From Nitzschia sp. DOCU1 (lineage: Eukaryota; Bacillariophyta; Bacillariophyceae; Bacillariales; Bacillariaceae), in the NCBI GenBank assembly GCA_951394045.1, contig CATOAN010000027.1:1-16360 (forward strand): a DNA stretch of 16,360 bases. The letters run 5' to 3'. The position numbers were made by a program, and so were the translations under genes. Shown here piece after piece: positions 8,383 through 16,000 of this stretch (position 1 is the first letter of the stretch; every line of letters begins with the position of its first letter). The notes under the pieces are model-generated. The model ran no database searches, was not told the DNA's origin, and saw only the letters and a list, made by a program, of their open reading frames with translations.

Positions 8383-9729
8383 CTAGTTGTCCTTGCTAGT
8401 AGACCGCTTCTTGGGTTTCAAAGTGCACCAGATATCACCGGGTTCGGGATTAGTTACGGCCATGGAGTTCTTCTTGGTTTTATCATCGTCCTTGGGGTCA
8501 TCAGACTTATTGGAGTCTTCATACTCTTGGGTTGATACAAGTAGATTTGCTTGGCGAGGTGGGCAATCACGTGTGTTTTTCTCGTTCTTGGGATCTTTGC
8601 CATCAACCTCGTTTGAGTTTTGGTAGTGACCTCTGTGTGATTGAATGTAGTCTTTACGCTCAGTATTGGTCATTGCTTTCCAAACATGGCCTGGGAGCTT
8701 GTAGCCTTTGGTTCCACTTCCAGTACTTGTGTTGAGTTTGTTAGTACGTCGACCTAGGCTTATGCCTGCCATTTTCTTCTCATTTGCAACACGGCGTAGT
8801 TCAATCATCGTAGCTTCGTAATCAAGTTGGTTCACTTTGGCTATGTCCTTGACTGTTTCGTACAGAGGATCTTCAATGCCATTGAGTAGAATTGTCTTCT
8901 TCTGGTTCTCAGTCAGAGGGTTAATGCCTTGCAGTTCGAGCACCAAGTTCTCATGTTTTGACAGATAAGCATCCATTCCAGAAGTTGCATGGAGCTTTAG
9001 CGCAAGCAATTTCTCTAGACATGAACTAGCATATTGCTCTGTGTTCCCGTACGCATAGTACGAGTTGTAGAGGGTTTGAAATACAGCATAACCATCTTGG
9101 GTGTCCTTGAGTGCTTTGACTTTTGGGAGTGCATGGCCAGATGCACAGGTGTGTTTCAGGATCGAGTACAGCATTGCACAGTCTGCCTTGTACTTAGGGT
9201 CGTTCAGAAATTTGTTATCATGGTCGGTATCAGGCTTGAGTAGGTATCCAATACCTTGAAGTTCTGCCGTAGCAGTAAATTTTTCATAGAACTGGTTGAA
9301 ATCCTGGCTCTTCCCACTGAATGTTGGGTAATCAGAAATCTTGACGCTAATGGGTCGTCCAGTATTATGGGTAGGAGTGCCAGAAACAGTAGCTCCCCCT
9401 TTCTGATTGGACTTTGGATCTTCTGGGATAAATGCCTCAAACTCTTCAAGAGTGAAGCTTGTGAAATCAGATAATTCACCTTTTGCCTTCTGATGCCAAA
9501 CAAAGTAGGCACCAAGGTGGTGAAGTGTATCACATAGGCCTTCCGGGAACTCGTCGCATACGAGCTTGTAGATTTTGTCTCCTGCTCCGTAAGCATGGAG
9601 AATAGAGAGGGGTGATTTGTATCCTTTCTTGATCAGGAACTCAATCTCCTCATCTGAGAACTCAAGTGTCTTGTAGATTGACTTGACAGTGTCAAGCCTT
9701 GTGGCACGAGACTGTTGTTGGCCGGTCAT
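8383..9729 (-). CDS. gag: Gag-like protein of copia-type retrotransposon
   Basis: A 448-residue protein from the ATG at 9729 to the TAG at 8383. It starts MTGQQQSRATRLDTVKSIY. The middle third has YPTFSGKSQDFNQFYEKF and, further on, a Gag/UBN2-like stretch (CLEKLLALKLHATSGMDAYL, then LVLELQGINPLTENQKKT and ILLNGIEDPLYETVKDI). This is typical of copia capsid domains, in which the chain oligomerises around element RNA. The C-terminal part is charged and disordered-looking (KSDDPKDDDKTKKN). No CCHC zinc knuckle is visible, so RNA binding would rest on basic residues. The ORF ends without a pol extension. The Gag assignment is by motif memory, not a database match. Confidence 0.85.
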   Translation of the reverse strand: MTGQQQSRATRLDTVKSIYKTLEFSDEEIEFLIKKGYKSPLSILHAYGAGDKIYKLVCDEFPEGLCDTLHHLGAYFVWHQKAKGELSDFTSFTLEEFEAFIPEDPKSNQKGGATVSGTPTHNTGRPISVKISDYPTFSGKSQDFNQFYEKFTATAELQGIGYLLKPDTDHDNKFLNDPKYKADCAMLYSILKHTCASGHALPKVKALKDTQDGYAVFQTLYNSYYAYGNTEQYASSCLEKLLALKLHATSGMDAYLSKHENLVLELQGINPLTENQKKTILLNGIEDPLYETVKDIAKVNQLDYEATMIELRRVANEKKMAGISLGRRTNKLNTSTGSGTKGYKLPGHVWKAMTNTERKDYIQSHRGHYQNSNEVDGKDPKNEKNTRDCPPRQANLLVSTQEYEDSNKSDDPKDDDKTKKNSMAVTNPEPGDIWCTLKPKKRSTSKDN

Positions 9730-9783
9730 GGTATCGTCACGTTACCAGGGTATAGTGTATGCACGTAGTGTAGTGGTATAAGA

Positions 9784-10312
9784 TTCGAACACACGTAGTT
9801 TCGAAAATAAGGAAATTGTACAAGCGCGTAGCTTCAGTACGGTGCGGTTACCAGCGCGTAGCTTAGTACCAGTGTCGATTTGAAATCGCGTAGTTTGGAA
9901 AATAAGGGTTATGTACGAGCGCGTAGCTTCAGTACGGTGCGGTTACCAGCGCGTGGCTTAGTACCTGTGTCGCTTGAATATGTGTAATTTGGGGAATAAG
10001 ATTTATTGTACGAGCGCGTAGCTTCAGTACAGTTGTTCCACTATTTGGGAACTGAAAGCGCGTAGCTTGTGGGATAAGGGGCGTACGAGCGCGTAGCTTC
10101 GGTACGATCGTTCCTCTCTGGGAACTTTAAGGGCACGTGGCTTGATAGAGAGTTGTTCCTCGTAGGAACACCAATGAGCGCATAGCTTCAGATAGTTTAG
10201 GGCCTTGATAAAGTTACCAGCGCGTAGCTTGGTACAGGTCTTGAGAGCACGTAGCTTTGAGTATAAAGTATTACCAGCGCGTAGCGTAGTATAGGTCGTT
10301 CCTCTTGGGAAC
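9784..10312 (-). repeat. Leader array of AGCGCGTAGCTT motifs in hairpin frames
   Basis: About 14 copies of a 12-base motif (AGCGCGTAGCTT and variants) lie at roughly 30-45 base intervals in the gag leader; its central part folds as AGC-GCGTA-GCT. Copies at 9818-9840, 9913-9935, 10008-10030 and 10083-10105 are enclosed by GTAC on both sides. Copies at 9846-9870, 9941-9965 and 10213-10235 are enclosed by G(G)TTAC and GTAC(C). The copy at about 10269-10292 has TATTAC and GTATA instead, which keeps the pairing. Four GTTCC/GGAAC hairpins with different loops lie at 10035-10052, 10110-10125, 10155-10169 and 10298-10312. TTCGAA occurs on both sides of a variant at 9784-9805. Possible roles are RNA packaging, dimerisation or translation control; these are inferred. 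Confidence 0.8.
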
Positions 10313-10644
10313 TTAGAGAGCAGTAGCTAGCCTTGGGGCTGCTAGTAGTTATCAGCACAGAGCCTGGGTAGGTCTCTGTTGGGGTATGAGAACACTTGTC
10401 TTGTTGTGGATAGAGGGTACCTTGCCTTGAGAGAGGTCAGAGGGCTTGAGAGAACACGACTCTTAATCTTGCAATGGGTTTTTTATAATTTGGATTTTTA
10501 TTTTAAATGAGAACTACAAAATGATCAAATGTTTGTGATTATTGTTGTTTTGGTTTTGAATCTTGTTTTTATAGAGACTCTGAGAGACTCTTAGACACTC
10601 TGAAGTTGAGTCTTGCTTTCATGGAGACTCTTAGAATAATAGTT
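10313..10644 (-). other. 5' part of element leader or hidden LTR portion
   Basis: AT-rich sequence between the hairpin array and the homologous 5' LTR arm. Degenerate repeats of the form gagtcttg...gagactctta occur at about 10555-10640 and resemble the start of the LTR arm (cagtcttg). No convincing tRNA primer-binding site was recognised by eye next to either possible LTR end. Confidence 0.45.
10567..10573 (-). promoter_or_regulatory. TATA-like box of the retrotransposon
   Basis: The minus strand reads CTCTATAAAAACA here, upstream of the leader and gag. In LTR elements the TATA box normally lies inside the LTR. Here it lies about 70 bases beyond the arm shared by both LTRs. Confidence 0.45.
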
Positions 10645-10809
10645 TTCAGTCTTGTTTCGTTTTAGTCCAGCGAGTCAAATCACGGATTGAGTCTTGTCTT
10701 GGTTTGTGTGACTGCTTTGACTCCTTGCGATATGGCGATTACATGTATAGGTAGGCGTAGTCACTAGGATACTACATGCTTTATGTGTGTTCAGTAGATT
10801 CGTCTACAA
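10645..10809 (-). repeat. 5' LTR arm
   Basis: 165 bases match the left arm except for one C/T difference at 10780. On its outer side the DNA changes at 10810 into the R1 repeat. On its inner side it continues into the leader without a clear boundary signal. Confidence 0.85.
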
Positions 10810-10964
10810 TCCGATATCAGACCACATAGTACTGGAGCAATTCACTGACCACATGTGCATTTACTGGAGCAATTTGCTCACCACATGTGCATTTACTCTG
10901 GAAAATAGACTTAAGTACTCTGCACAAACTGCTCACCAGCAAATTTGTATCAATGACAAATTGA
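10810..10964. repeat. 155-bp direct repeat R1
   Basis: Matches R2 (12131-12285) with three differences. It contains an internal 32-bp tandem duplication (actggagcaatt...cacatgtgcattt) starting at 10831 and 10863. R1 begins exactly at the LTR border, so its left part may have been cut or displaced by the retrotransposon. Confidence 0.9.
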
Positions 10965-11255
10965 ATGTGTTGATGTCCAGTCTGTCAACCACTCCAATTG
11001 TTCCTCATCTTGAATGACAATGTACACTTTCTCTGATCAAGGTTTCTTGGCTTCTTCAAGTGATGCTCGTAGACACACAATATGTTTACTGGATTTGAAA
11101 AACTGACTGCTGTGTAGCAGTCTCACTGGTGGTGCATGGCGGCTGGTAGGGAGTGGTGGGAGCAGTCAAATGCATGGCGGGACAACAAGGGGGCAGTGGA
11201 CTTGGGAATTGTTGAGGAATACTCAAGAGTGGGCCAAACAAATGTTGCTTCATGG
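10965..11255. other. Unassigned sequence between R1 and minisatellite
   Basis: No coding region or recognisable element was seen. ORFs crossing it are low-complexity or continue into the minisatellite. Confidence 0.3.
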
Positions 11256-11418
11256 GAGTGTTCTTGGATTGTGATATTGGTGGGTTGCAGGTTGACAGTG
11301 GAGTGTTCTTGGATTGTGATATTGGTGGGTTGCAGGTTGACAGTGGAGTGTTCTTGGATTGTGATATTGGTGGGTTGCAGGTTGACAGTGGAGTGTTCTT
11401 GGATGGTGATAATGGTGG
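11256..11418. repeat. 45-bp minisatellite, about 3.6 copies
   Basis: Units start at 11256, 11301, 11346 and 11391 (gagtgttcttggattgtgat...). The first three are identical; the last is partial and altered. The 45-base period is 15 codons, so both strands stay open through it. I treat those ORFs as repeat artefacts because nothing outside the array supports a gene. Confidence 0.9.
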
Positions 11419-11684
11419 GCGGGTACAAGACTGCTGTGAAAGCTTCAGCTGAAGCAACCTGAGCCCGGAGCAGCCTTGTCTGCAGCCCAAGCTCTTCGTG
11501 GGATAGGAGTCCAAGGGATGGTCCCAGCCCAAAGATGCCAGATGGTGCTGACTGGCACTGATGCTTGGCATACCATCCTGCACTGCAACCTCTTTCTCTG
11601 AAGTGCTTCATCCCTTCTTATGATAACAACAATCAACAAAAGCAAATTGGAGCAGAATAATTTGTAGAAATTTAACAGAAGTTG
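11419..11684. other. Unassigned sequence with a 14-bp palindrome
   Basis: Contains the perfect palindrome GCTTCAGCTGAAGC at 11442-11455. No gene was recognised. Confidence 0.35.
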
Positions 11685-12140
11685 CTACCACCTTACTATC
11701 CTCTATCAAACTTCCTACTATCTGCTAGCTATACTCTGGCAGGAGTTGGCATCACTTGGGTTCATTATCCAATTTCTGATCATGAAGTTTCAGCCATCTT
11801 GCTATCCAATATCAAACTTCCTACTACTTGCTAGCTATACTCTGGCAGCAGTTTTGGTTAATGGGGCTAAAGAGATAGCCATAATAACCATAATTGGTTT
11901 GTTTGTTTGTATACTCTGGCAGCAGTTGTCACCACCTTGTTTCACTATGCAATTTCTGATTGTGAAGTTTCTGCCACCTCGTTATCCAATATCAAACTTT
12001 CTGCTACTAGCTAATACACTCTGGCACCTTGCTATCCAATATCAAACTGCCTAGTAGTAGCTAGGTTGACTCTAGCATACCTAATTTCACTGTGCAATTT
12101 CTTAATCCTGAAGTAGTCATCACCTTGCTATCCAATATCA
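11685..12140. repeat. Degenerate direct repeats leading into R2
   Basis: A unit of the form ccttgctatccaatatcaaac, usually followed by ttcctactac...ctagctatactctggca, recurs at about 11690, 11797, 11972, 12027 and 12121. Spacing is irregular. The last copy runs straight into R2, so R2 starts inside this repeat family. Confidence 0.7.
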
Positions 12141-12285
12141 GACCACACAGTACTGGAGCAATTCACTGACCACATGTGCATTTACTGGAGCAATTTGCTC
12201 ACCACATGTGCATTTACTCTGGAAAATAGACTTAAGTACTCTGCACAAACTGCTCACCAGCAAATTTGTATCAACGACAAATTGA
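12131..12285. repeat. 155-bp direct repeat R2
   Basis: The second copy of R1, 98% identical, including the internal 32-bp duplication. Unlike R1 it retains its left context (ccttgctatcc). Confidence 0.9.
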
Positions 12286-13117
12286 TCATTGACCTGTGTC
12301 ATGATCATCATATTGTCTATGATCTGACACAACAGTCAGTGGCAGTGGTATCACTGCTTGATTTGTCAGCAGATGAAAGTGAAGACGATGCTTCTACTAC
12401 TACTGGAGAAAAAAGAGGCCAAAGCGGGCCACCAAGTTGACCATGGGGAAACACAGGATGAAGAAATTGAGGAAGGCAGTGGCTATGAGAAGCATGAGGA
12501 GCAGGATGACAATGGGTGAGAAATGACAGGCTTTGGATAATGGATTCTATTGATGTCACAGACACAAACTTTTAATTTGCTATCCATAGATCTTAATGTA
12601 TGCTACTTAAAAGCTGTTCTTCTCTGTAGTATTGAGGTAAAATTGAAAAAAGATAATGATTAACGCAAGTCAGCAGCTTGAATCAATTGAAAAGCTGTGC
12701 CCGATTGGCCAAACCTCTTCAAGTTTGTTAGATTGTGAATTCATTGGCAATCATTGGTGCATACATTAATTCCTTTTTAATGCACCAGAAAAGGAGAAAA
12801 ATTGGATCTAGTTGTTACAACCACACCATAGAAGATGTAAAGAAGGAATTGGATCCCAACCAGTGGTTGATTGGCACAAAAATAAACTCATAACAGGATT
12901 GCTATCATTATGAAATGGATATGGAGACAGATGTCAAGAAAGTCCAAGTTGAAGACAAAACTTGTAAGCCTACAGAAGTTATCTTATGAAGTGGAGAAAC
13001 AACATGACATTACCATTGTTAGGTCTTTCCATGCAGTCAACCCCAAATACTTCTGAACCAACAATTGGGTGCATCAGAGAGCTACAAGAATACCTAAGGT
13101 AATATAGATGATACACC
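12286..13117. other. Decayed sequence, no gene supported
   Basis: The right end of a short plus-strand ORF passing through R2 stops at 12440 with an acidic stretch (SADESEDDAS). Further on, broken peptide stretches with coding-like composition occur (for example EDVKKELDPNQWLIGTK near 12830-12885) with stops and frame changes between them. This is probably the remains of a mobile-element or gene copy; the family is not recognised. Confidence 0.35.
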
Positions 13118-13200
13118 AAAAGATCCAAACTTTGCAGAGATCCCAATTCCTCAAAACAAAATTGAGAAATGAAGGTTTTTAACCTTCATCTTCAGCTTAT
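13118..13200 (+). repeat. 83-bp segment paralogous to 14416-14498, copy 1
   Basis: Aligns without gaps to 14416-14498 at roughly 78% by hand count. One frame reads DPNFAEIPIP here and GPNLAEIPFP in the other copy. Another frame reads NLHLQL here and DLHLQL there. The protein-level similarity suggests two decayed copies of one coding element. Confidence 0.7.
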
Positions 13201-13475
13201 GCTACGCCAAAAAAATCACTTGGACTTGACACGTGGAATCGCTAGGAGGGTCGCCTACAATGGCACTGCAAAGAGAGCCACATTTGGATTTGGACAGTTC
13301 CAAGTTGGGAACTCTCCTGGAACTCAAATTTACAATGGCCATTACCTTCATCTGTTGGGTAATAAATTCCTTGAAAGTTCCAAATCTATGCCCACCACCC
13401 TTCAAAATCAGCTTGCAAGTTGATGTGAAACTTTTATTGCACTCCCAAAAAACAAACAAAACGGTGATGACATGA
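13201..13475 (+). pseudogene. Possible coding remnant following the 83-bp segment
   Basis: A plus-strand open frame continues from NLHLQL through RRVAYNGTAKRATFGFGQF and IYNGHYLHLLGNKF to a stop at 13421-13423. Composition looks protein-like, and the frame links to the preceding paralogous segment. The family is not recognised and both ends appear broken. Confidence 0.35.
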
Positions 13476-14555
13476 ATGAAACGATTGTGTGGATTGTATG
13501 ATTGTTCTTCTTATAAATTGAAGACCATGGATGATGAACTGGTAGTTCCGCCGTCAGTTGCGGCAATTACACCAATGCCTGTAGAAGTTGTGGTGGTGGT
13601 CGCTACAGGGACACAGAACTATGTAGTTGATTATCCCAACCAATACTTTAACTTTCATACGTTCAAGGCCAGCCACCCAAAAAGTTGATCAAACAAATTC
13701 CGTTTATTACTTAAAAGTAAGCGAGAATTTTTAAACGATCTCTCGGCAAAGGTTGACGAAGGCAGAGATATCCAACATGAAATTGGATTCCTCTTCGGTT
13801 CGATGCTTGGTACGAAACTTCTTAAACTTCTTGAAAGGCGCATGAAAAGAGACTCGAAGGTGGCAGTAGAGGAAGGAGATGGAAGACAACGAGTTCGAGT
13901 GCAATACAATAGTTGGGAAGAGGAATTCGCTGACCGCAGATTTGTTTTAGTCTACAACGGTTTTGACAAGGAGGGACTTGACAAAATTAGGAGCGAGTTG
14001 ATGGCAAGGAGCCTACAAGTAAATGACAAACACAACAAGGACAACAAAGGCGACAAAGGCAGAAAGCGAATCCGAAAGATTTTTGCTGGAAGACCATGTT
14101 TCGTGGTGAGTTGAAAAGAAAGTATCTTATTCAACGTGAGAAAAGTAACCAACAAGGGGTCGAATTAGAGGAATGTCCCATGACGTCAGGCTTCATTGAT
14201 GGGTTGAAGGAAGTGATGGGGTGGTTAGAGAAAAAATACTGTTATGTCATCTACATCAAAGGTCTAAAGACAAATGCAGCCCTTTCAGCGGGACGGGAAA
14301 AGCCTGACTTTCACACTGACTTACTCTCAAAAGAACTAACCACTACAAGACTCGGGCATCAACACTACAATATGGTAATGTATATGAACCTCCACTCTGA
14401 GCAAGAGTTGAAACTAAAAGGTCCAAACCTTGCAGAAATCCCATTTCCTTAGAAGAAATAAGGAAAATAGGGGTTGTTGACCTCCATCTTCAGCTAATCA
14501 TCCCCCACTTACTTTTGGTCAGTGGAAGTGAAACTTGGTTTAGAGAAAACTGCTG
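13476..14555 (+). pseudogene. Broken gene of unknown family
   Basis: Frame 1 is open from the ATG at 13476 to 14114 apart from a single TGA at 13686-13688 after SHPKS. It encodes QHEIGFLFGSMLGTKLLKLL and, later, a Lys/Asn/Asp-rich hinge and a basic stretch (KGRKRIRKIFAG). A second frame takes over at 14096-14452 (YLIQREKSNQQGVELEECP ... YCYVIYIKGLKTNAA ... LAEIPFP). A third frame then runs to about 14555 (SLEEIRKIGVVDLHLQLIIP). GTGAGT at 14106 could be an intron donor, so part of the disruption may be splicing. I favour a pseudogene with one stop and two frame changes. No family was recognised. Confidence 0.45.
14416..14498 (+). repeat. 83-bp segment paralogous to 13118-13200, copy 2
   Basis: Lies inside the broken gene at 13476-14555 and spans its second frame change. 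See the first copy for the alignment. Confidence 0.7.
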
Positions 14556-15091
14556 GTGAGGAATTTATTTCCTGCCAGGTTGGGTCAAAACAAGAGGTCC
14601 ACAAGCAGATGGAGTCGTGGGATGGTGGCAACCATTATATGAAGGATAACGGGGCTGATTCAGGAAAGGATCAGTGAGAGGTTGAAGAGCAGATGGAGTC
14701 CAAGCACAGTGGCAACCATGCAATCAGGGGAGGATGAGCCGAGCAAGCCTTACCAAGGCAGGAGGCTACAAACTCTAGATTTTGGGCAGAAAAGGGGGGG
14801 ACTTGATGTGTTGCTTTTGCCAAAAAAATCCGAATGTCAACGCGGAATTATCACAACGTTACTGAAGTTCACCTTGATGAAAAGCTGTTTATTTGTTCGA
14901 GCAAGATACGCTCGGAGACTGTTTCTTTTGAACTCTTCATTGACAAATAAGAAAATGTTGTCAATACCAGAGTGTTTGGCAACCTACTTTATCCAACTCT
15001 TTATGTGGCACCAAGCCAAAAGATGACTTTAACATTGACTCAAACATTGAACTTAAACTAAGAATTTTTTCTATCAATACCATTCATCAAG
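14556..15091. other. Unassigned sequence
   Basis: gcagatggagtc recurs at 14605 and 14689, followed in both by a related agtggcaacca or ggtggcaacca, giving a diverged 84-base repeat. A plus-strand frame near 14840-14945 reads VTEVHLDEKLFICSSK. It faintly recalls the DEKWF region of Tc1/mariner transposases but is too short and altered to call. Confidence 0.3.
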
Positions 15092-15227
15092 CCCAGCATA
15101 CTCTCTGCTGTGAGGAAACACTGTCTGGCACACAGTGTTTTTCTTTTTAGGCCAGTACCTGGCAGACTGAGTGCATTTCTTCTTGTGTCCCAGCATACTC
15201 TCTGCAGTGAGGAAACAATGTCTGGCA
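15092..15227. repeat. 39-bp direct repeat pair and a hairpin
   Basis: cccagcatactctctgc... occurs at 15092-15130 and 15189-15227 with two differences. The first copy is followed by sequence that makes a perfect hairpin: AAACACTGT (15116-15124), a 7-base loop, ACAGTGTTT (15132-15140). Confidence 0.8.
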
Positions 15228-15437
15228 GAGCTTCTCCTGCCAGCTCAGACTCTGTTCTCTCTCCAAAGGACCCAAAACAGCCGCTATGTTTGCCACAAAG
15301 GCACATGCTCCCAACGGAGAAATAACCCTTCCCCCCCACCAAATGTCCATTGTATCCGAGAAGTGCAGTTGGCTTAAGATGAATTCAACTGGTAGAATGG
15401 CTTCTATTCTGGAGTTTCACAGTGCAACGGCAACTAG
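15228..15437 (+). other. Short open stretch before the partial ORF
   Basis: A plus-strand frame from 15286 to 15474 reads MFATKAHAPNGEITLPPHQM ... LILEFHSATA-like text and ends at a stop just as the next frame (15438-15893) opens. The two could be one gene split by a frameshift, but no homology is available to prove it. Confidence 0.3.
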
Positions 15438-15893
15438 AGGAAACCTCAAAGTCATTTTGCTGAACTGCCATTGATAGAATCAGATGATGACCCACCACCT
15501 GTGATTGTTGGTCAACTGCCCATTGCTAGCATCGGTCGTTTGGTGTTGGACTTGAAGAAGGAGAGCTTTGTTAAGACGTTGCATTTTGGAAGCATCATTA
15601 AGAGCCAGGAAGAAGAAGAGAAGACTGAGGAAGCTGAAAGGAGTGGTTGCAAAGTCTTCTACACAAAGGGGGGTTCCTACGCAATACTCCAAACTGCAAA
15701 AAAAACAAGGAGGAAACGTCCAATGGTGAACAACAGATTGCTGTATGCTCTGAATGATTTGGAGAAAACTCTTTGCAATTCTTTGGCCATTTATCTTGGC
15801 AAAATTAAAAGCAACATCAAGAGGAGTATCAGGTTTGGTTTGGTTCAAACTGCAGAGCCTTCCCATCAAGAGCTTCATGTAGATTTTTGGTAA
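15438..15893 (+). pseudogene. Partial hypothetical ORF, cut by a 7-bp tandem repeat
   Basis: Open for 151 codons after the TAG at 15435 and without a convincing ATG near its start; the N-terminus is probably missing. It contains LPLIESDDDPPPVIVGQLP, a charged run (QEEEEKTEEAER), KKTRRKRPMVNNRLLYAL, and ends RFGLVQTAEPSHQELHVDFW. The stop codon TAA comes from the first heptamer of the repeat tract at 15889. The true C-terminus has therefore been lost, or it lies beyond an intron starting GTAATT. The H-V-D near the end resembles the iron-binding HxD of 2-oxoglutarate dioxygenases, but a three-residue match is not evidence of family. Confidence 0.4.
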
Positions 15894-16000
15894 TTGGTAA
15901 TTGGTAGTTGGTAATGGGTAATGGGTAATGGGTAATGGGTAATTAAAAGGAAAAAGGAAAAAGGAAAAAGGGAGAAGGGAGAAGGCAGAAGGAAAAAGGA
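15889..16000. repeat. Two adjacent heptamer tandem tracts
   Basis: Positions 15889-15944 are eight 7-base units of GGTAATT/GGTAATG. Positions 15945-16000 are eight 7-base units of AAAAGGA and variants (aaaaggg, agaaggg, agaaggc). Both tracts have the same period and unit number but different sequence. Confidence 0.9.

Larger units (their letters stand above)
8182..10809 (-). mobile_element. Gag-only Ty1/copia-type LTR retrotransposon (non-autonomous)
   Basis: Two direct repeats (8182-8346 and 10645-10809) flank one Gag ORF and a long leader; total length is 2628 bases. Transcription is leftwards. From the right the order is 5' LTR, leader, gag, polypurine tract and 3' LTR. No protease, integrase, reverse transcriptase or RNase H is present, and only about 30 bases separate the gag stop from the polypurine tract. 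Enzymes would have to come from a related autonomous copia element. The LTR arms differ at one base (8317 C against 10780 T), so the copy is young. The 5-base flanks, acctc on the left and tccga on the right, do not match, so there is no target-site duplication. Confidence 0.85.

Noticed and set aside
9757..9792. tRNA-like fragment (TAGTGTAGTGGT resembling an A box, then ATTCGAAC)
   Set aside because: No cloverleaf or acceptor stem forms, and the TTCGAA is better explained as a hairpin arm of the leader array.
9784..10312. CRISPR-like array
   Set aside because: Repeats are short, degenerate and irregularly spaced, the spacers are themselves repeated, and the array lies in the leader of a eukaryotic LTR element with no cas genes.
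11086..11611. Overlapping long ORFs on both strands around the minisatellite
   Set aside because: They are open because the 45-base repeat has a period divisible by three. No conserved start, domain or flanking coding signal supports them.
14840..15060. Tc1/mariner transposase remnant around VHLDEKLF
   Set aside because: Only a few residues resemble the DEKWF region, the Trp is missing, and neither other catalytic acidic residues nor terminal inverted repeats could be placed.
15840..15893. 2-oxoglutarate dioxygenase domain (HVD near the ORF end)
   Set aside because: A three-residue match with no distal His or Arg in frame is not enough to name the family.
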